DNA of 51,976 nucleotides from Opitutaceae bacterium BACL24 MAG-120322-bin51 (GTDB lineage: Bacteria; Verrucomicrobiota; Verrucomicrobiia; Opitutales; Coraliomargaritaceae), in contig CAJJBN010000013.1 in the NCBI GenBank assembly GCA_905182435.1, positions 1 through 51,976 on the forward strand, read 5' to 3'. Positions 48,605 to 51,976 of this stretch are shown here, in pieces (position 1 is the stretch's first letter; every line of letters starts with the position of its first letter). The notes under the pieces are model-generated. The model was not told the DNA's origin, did not search any database, and was given only the letters and a program-made list of their open reading frames with translations. The translations under genes and the position numbers were made by a program.

Positions 48605-49588
48605 TTACCGCCTCCGACGCACTCCAACCGCAGCCAATGTGAATAGACCTGCAAGCAAGGCATAAGCCGTTGGTTCAGGAACGACAATCGCGCCATCGAA
48701 GTCATAACCATATGTCACCCCATCACCGGCGGATTACTACCCTGCAGCATTCAGCCATCCGACATAATCATCAGTGCCATCTGAAAAGGTCGAAACTACG
48801 TAATTCTTATTCTCAGCATACGGCGTGAGCGATCCAGCAATCGATGTATTCGTATCGAAGACCTGTATACCACTTAACTGCCAGCCAGCTGCATATAAAC
48901 GCCCCAAAGAATCAACAGCCAAAGAACCACTGACTCCCAAGTTGGTCACAAATGCCCCATCAGCAATCGTCAACGCTGGACCAGAAATCGCTGCTGTCAC
49001 CTGAGCTGCAGTAAAGCTATAAATACGCTGATCATCATTGTCCGCCACATACAAATTTCCGGCACCATCTAAAGCGAGACCAGCGGAGTAAGTCGATACA
49101 TCCGTAATAATGGAAGTATACGTGCCCTCGGCAGTATAATGACCAATCTCCGATGTAGCACCATTGACACCACTAATCAAAATTTCAGTGCCATATGCTA
49201 CCGCTACGTAATTTTGAATCGGCCCTCCTGAAGTGAACAACGAGTTCGTATTAGTTGCGGTGAACTTATAGACAGGAGCAGTAGGCTCCACAAAGGTCCC
49301 CCCCACTCCCAAGTAGCCATTACTCGTCACATACGAATAAGCTCCAGTAGGAGCATTCGTAAAACTAGTCATCGCTGAACTTCCAAATGTATTTTGCTGT
49401 GAGACAGACCCATCATGCGCATAAACCAAGCGACCATCATTTAGGTGCGCCATTGCAGTCGAGTTGTAAGACAAACGATTATTCAACTGAAACGTCGTCC
49501 AACTTGCTGATAAGGTCGCAGCCGATAGCAACGATGTGAACACTATAAGTGTAGTTTTTTTCATTCTATTATTTTTTACTTTAGTCAA
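48605..49588 (-). pseudogene. PEP-CTERM secreted beta-propeller protein, compensating indels
   Basis: An NHL/six-bladed-propeller-like protein with a signal peptide (MKKTTLIVFTSLLSAATLSA; start probably 49564, frame open to 49588). Blade motifs include AGLALDGAGNLYVADNDDQRIYSF and SGSLAVDSLGRLYAAGWQLSGIQVFD. The reading frame stops at 48737, but a surplus G (48740-48742) and a missing G (near 48718-48721) hide SNPPVMG then TYGYDFDGA. It ends with a PEP-CTERM tail: VVPEPTAYALLAGLFTLAAV followed by GVRRRR, i.e. Pro-Glu-Pro, one membrane helix, basic end, which an exosortase would cleave. Being nearest to the Fur box, it is the first gene of the iron locus. Confidence 0.82.
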
Positions 49589-49657
49589 TTAAGTGGTCCA
49601 ACTTTTGACACATACATGCAAAAGCTTAAATGGCCAGGGCTGAATGAGACGCATTCT

Positions 49658-49678
49658 AATAATGAGAATCATTCTCAT
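49658..49678. promoter_or_regulatory. Fur box
   Basis: AATAATGAGAATCATTCTC matches the 19-bp consensus GATAATGATWATCATTATC at 16 positions (49658-49676). Inside is a perfect 8-1-8 palindrome (ATGAGAAT-C-ATTCTCAT, 49662-49678), and an overlapping weaker half repeat lies just upstream. It is 73 bp in front of the longer PEP-CTERM frame and 94-98 bp in front of the preferred start, on the side where the promoter should be, so it would repress the locus in iron-rich conditions. Confidence 0.82.
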
Positions 49679-49971
49679 ATCCGGCGCCACCATATTCCTT
49701 GGATTTCTGCTCACTAGCCAATTATGTATGCCATATTTTAGAACCGTGCATTTGAATAACTATGACAAACGGACTACACTGCTGGTAGAGCAGGATTCGC
49801 CTATTTAACAGCAAATCACTGGGTCAACCGACAGCACCCAAAGTGCCTTATTGAGATCGGCTCTCACCTATATACTAATTTGAATCGCATCAAATGTAGT
49901 GCATGAATTAAAACCATCCTCCACCAGAAAACATGCCAAGCCCAATGCGCCGCGAGAATTTCTGCAACCGA
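49679..49971. other. Gene-free stretch behind panD
   Basis: About 290 bp between the 3' end of panD and the Fur box; AT-richer than the genes around it. No coding frame or repeat seen. Confidence 0.4.
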
Positions 49972-50367
49972 CTAGCAGTCGTAAAAGGCGTCTTCGGCGA
50001 CGAGGACGTTATCCGCCCGCACCACGCGCTGGTTGCCATCGGCCAGTACTAGCACCTTAGGCTTCCAGGCCTTGGCCTCTTCGGCTTCGAATTGCGCAAA
50101 CGACATGATCACTAATAAATCGCCAAGCTCACCCTTATGCGCCGCTGCGCCATTGAGGGAAATGGTATGCGAGCCCTTTGGAGCCTCGATTGCGTAGGTC
50201 TCGAAGCGCTCGCCGTTGGCGATGTTAGCAACTAGTATTTTCTCGTAGGCGACGAGGCCGATTTGCTCCATCAATGCGGAGTCAATCGCCAGACTACCCT
50301 CGTAGTGGAGGGCGCTGTCAGTAACTTCTGCACGGAGCAGCTTAGACTTAAGGAGCGTGACTTGCAT
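49972..50367 (-). CDS. panD: Aspartate 1-decarboxylase
   Basis: 131 residues. PanD makes beta-alanine for pantothenate and CoA. Visible are the self-cleavage site in [10 protein letters not shown] (Gly-Ser, giving the pyruvoyl Ser), the [18 protein letters not shown]-terminus, [22 protein letters not shown] (Asn and the substrate pocket) and the [13 protein letters not shown] end. Normal length. Upstream is a long non-coding and decayed region, so it is likely its own transcript. Confidence 0.95.
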   Translation of the reverse strand: MQVTLLKSKLLRAEVTDSALHYEGSLAIDSALMEQIGLVAYEKILVANIANGERFETYAIEAPKGSHTISLNGAAAHKGELGDLLVIMSFAQFEAEEAKAWKPKVLVLADGNQRVVRADNVLVAEDAFYDC

Positions 50368-50484
50368 GATAATTTAAAGTATTTGGACAGAACGAGTTTG
50401 TCCAAAAGTGGCGCATGTTGGAACGTTTCTTGCCATTTGACAATTTGAATCTGACCTTCTTTTCGTATTCACTGCCTGAGGCGC

Positions 50485-50655
50485 TTACACCTGTTGTTCG
50501 CGGAGGACCACCGAGACAGTCAACTCACTGCCCTGGCCCAACTCACTTGCCACGGCTAGTGAACCGCCAAGCCGATTCGAGACGCTCTTACACCAGGCCA
50601 CCCCTGAAAAGAGGACGTGTTGTGTGGCCGGTGGATCAGAACTGCCCCTAACAGC
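50485..50655 (-). pseudogene. Decayed C-terminal end of a histidine kinase
   Basis: A minus-strand frame ends at the TAA 50485-50487 and spells SNRLGGSLAVASELGQGSEL and TVSVVLREQQV, preceded by VAWCKS. That is the G2 box end of a HATPase_c domain (G-x-A-x-C-K-S...LGG-x-L-x-V-x-S-E-L-G-x-G-S). Before it only blurred traces remain and no start exists. A relic of a longer kinase gene. Confidence 0.55.
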
Positions 50656-50755
50656 CCCTGGCTATCCTTCGACGATGCAATACCTTCCGACTGTGCATGG
50701 CGACTACGATCTCGACAGCCAAGCAGTGGCTTTCTCGATCCGCTACCGATTCTAG
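50624..50755 (+). pseudogene. Decayed C-terminal end of an outer-membrane barrel gene
   Basis: A plus-strand frame ends in a TAG at 50753-50755 with HGDYDLDSQAVAFSIRYRF: alternating strand and terminal Phe, as in barrels recognised by Bam. There is no start codon or body. It is followed after 21 bp by a terminator, which fits a former gene end. Confidence 0.45.
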
Positions 50756-50776
50756 CGGCACACGACTTTCACTTTG

Positions 50777-50803
50777 GGGCGGACAGCAATGTCCGCCCTT
50801 TTT
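50777..50803 (+). terminator. Orphan terminator
   Basis: GGGCGGACA-GCAA-TGTCCGCCC followed by five T; a good intrinsic terminator just behind the barrel-gene relic. Confidence 0.75.
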
Positions 50804-50907
50804 ATTGGTTCATCGTCGATTAGTCAGAAAGTCTCGATTGAAACGACAGACCATTACATCTGAGAGACAACGGAGCCCTGCGGGGTGAGCCATTGACCGC
50901 GATAGGA

Positions 50908-50927
50908 GTGTGGGCGACTCGCCCACA
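50908..50927. repeat. GTGTGGGCGACTCGCCCACA palindrome
   Basis: One more copy of the GGGCGA hairpin family, 26 bp before the duplicated palindromic element. Confidence 0.65.
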
Positions 50928-50952
50928 GCCATCCGGTATGGCGGTAAGCGGG

Positions 50953-51324
50953 CATGACCCGAATGGCACGAACTTAAGGGGTGAAGACGGATTCTTAATC
51001 GTAATCCTAATCTTACTCTTAATCACCTCTTCGAGTCCTCAAATCACTCAATAACAATACCTTAAGATTAGGATTAAGAGTATGAGTAAGATTAGGACGC
51101 ATACAGATTCGCGCCTTAAGTTCGCGCCATTCGGGTCATGAGCCGAATGGCACGAACTTAAGGGGTGAAGACGGATTCTTAATCGTAATCCTAATCTTAC
51201 TCTTAATCACCTCTTCGAGTCCTCAAATCACTCAATAACAATACCTTAAGATTAGGATTAAGAGTATGAGTAAGATTAGGACGCATACAGATTCGCGCCT
51301 TAAGTTCGCGCCATTCGGGTCATG
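50953..51324. repeat. Tandem pair of 188-bp imperfect palindromes
   Basis: Copies at 50953-51140 and 51137-51324 share a CATG at the joint and differ at one base (position 6, C or G). Each copy begins CATGACCCGAATGGCACGAA and ends with nearly the reverse complement, so each can fold into one long hairpin. Inner parts contain AATCCTAATCTTACTCTTAA and the matching GTAAGATTAGGA-type strings. No coding frame. Followed directly by the uracil-DNA glycosylase stop. Confidence 0.9.
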
Positions 51325-51332
51325 TCCACTTT

Positions 51333-51976
51333 TTATTGCCACACGCCCAAGGTTTCGAGCTGCTTAGTCGCTTGCTCGCCCCAGCCGCGGTTCGCGGCGG
51401 GACTCGCAGGGCTCGGGTGCAAAATACGCCCGACCTGCACGTCGACATCTTTCAAGGCCACCTTCGCACGGCCTTCCGCGAACGCGCCGACGCCAATTAC
51501 CCACTCGGGTTGCAACGCCGCAACTAACTCGCGCAAATGTGTATCACACAGTGAATACAACGCGGCGACCTCAGACGCGGGCAACTTATCTGGCGTGCGG
51601 TTGCGCCCGCTTGCTTCCATAAACACCAGCGGACAATAATTTGCCACAAAGTGATCCGCAAAGAACGCATTGGCAGAAGCGAAGCGTTCGCTGAACAAAC
51701 CCCACAGACGCCGCCCGCTCACCTCGCTACGCTGACAAGCGAAGCCCTCGACCACACGCTTTGGATGTTCGTTGAACGGCTGCTGAATGTCCTCATTCAC
51801 CCCCACCCAATCACGGACTAACGTAACTTCGCCAAACGGCACGCCGGTCTGCGCCATGCCAAAAGGCCCGGGGTTCATCCCCATGAAAATTACTTTCTTC
51901 GGCGAGCTGGCGTGCTGCTTCAGATAACTCCGATGCCCTGCCCACGCATAGTCCAGTGGGTTATAAACATGTGTGG
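51333..51976 (-). CDS. Single-strand-selective (SMUG1-type) uracil-DNA glycosylase, 5' end outside window
   Basis: At least 213 residues. The frame is open to the window edge (HVYNPLDYAWAGHRSY, KKVIFMGMNPGPFGMAQTGVPFG), the start of the SMUG1 pocket: GMNPGPFGMAQTGVPFG holds the catalytic Asn and water-coordinating region. The other end shows VGRILHPSPASPAANRGW, the second active-site loop with its His. The enzyme excises uracil and some oxidised pyrimidines from DNA. Bacterial SMUG1 is rather sparse, found among others in Verrucomicrobiota and Planctomycetes. Confidence 0.92.
   Translation of the reverse strand, partial: THVYNPLDYAWAGHRSYLKQHASSPKKVIFMGMNPGPFGMAQTGVPFGEVTLVRDWVGVNEDIQQPFNEHPKRVVEGFACQRSEVSGRRLWGLFSERFASANAFFADHFVANYCPLVFMEASGRNRTPDKLPASEVAALYSLCDTHLRELVAALQPEWVIGVGAFAEGRAKVALKDVDVQVGRILHPSPASPAANRGWGEQATKQLETLGVWQ

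Noticed and set aside
49589..49971. Cobalamin riboswitch in front of the TonB locus
   Set aside because: I looked for the B12-box and the long paired core and did not see them; the Fur box is the only clear control element.

Overview
The window looks like chromosomal DNA from a Verrucomicrobiota bacterium, probably an Opitutae/Puniceicoccales relative such as Coraliomargarita or Lentimonas. This is inferred from a PEP-CTERM protein, weak or absent Shine-Dalgarno sequences, many dispersed short palindromes between genes, and the gene mix. No rRNA is present, so the placement is an inference.

Layout. Positions 1-8.1 kb, mostly minus strand: the start of citrate synthase, histidine genes hisH, hisB, hisC and hisD around a plus-strand DUF481 outer-membrane protein, a LolA-like secreted protein, guaA, and a small membrane zinc-ribbon protein. 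8.2-12.2 kb: a three-gene operon of ABCG-type transporter, lipoprotein and helical-repeat secreted protein. 12.3-23 kb: an exported protein, an Aas-like acyl ligase, obgE, an HTH protein, a Ppx/GppA phosphatase, der, an aminotransferase with an Lrp-type regulator, two tiny proteins and tRNA-Thr. 23-32.8 kb: rnr, a vWA protein, two tandem tRNA-Asp genes, and a cluster of soluble FtsK, an LRV-repeat protein and two paralogous coiled-coil proteins. 33-40.6 kb: a secreted lactonase-type propeller, type IA topoisomerase, a non-autonomous transposon-like element, a VOC protein, a PH-domain protein and a voltage-gated K+ channel.

40.9-49.7 kb is an iron or metallophore uptake locus. A FecBCD-type ABC transporter on the plus strand converges on a minus-strand series: PEP-CTERM propeller protein, TonB-dependent receptor, MBG-repeat surface protein and Fur-family regulator. 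A near-consensus Fur box stands in front of the series. The last 2 kb hold panD, decayed ends of a histidine kinase and an outer-membrane barrel gene, a duplicated 188-bp palindromic element, and a SMUG1-type uracil-DNA glycosylase cut by the window edge.

Nine genes are broken by about 18 single-base indels, both insertions and deletions, several in homopolymers. One carries an additional in-frame stop. The conserved protein sequence continues in the new frame each time, and restoring all indels gives whole-codon genes. Assembly error is the simplest explanation for most of them, though real decay of the surface-protein/TonB region cannot be excluded. Non-coding DNA is rich in hairpin-forming repeats of at least five kinds.
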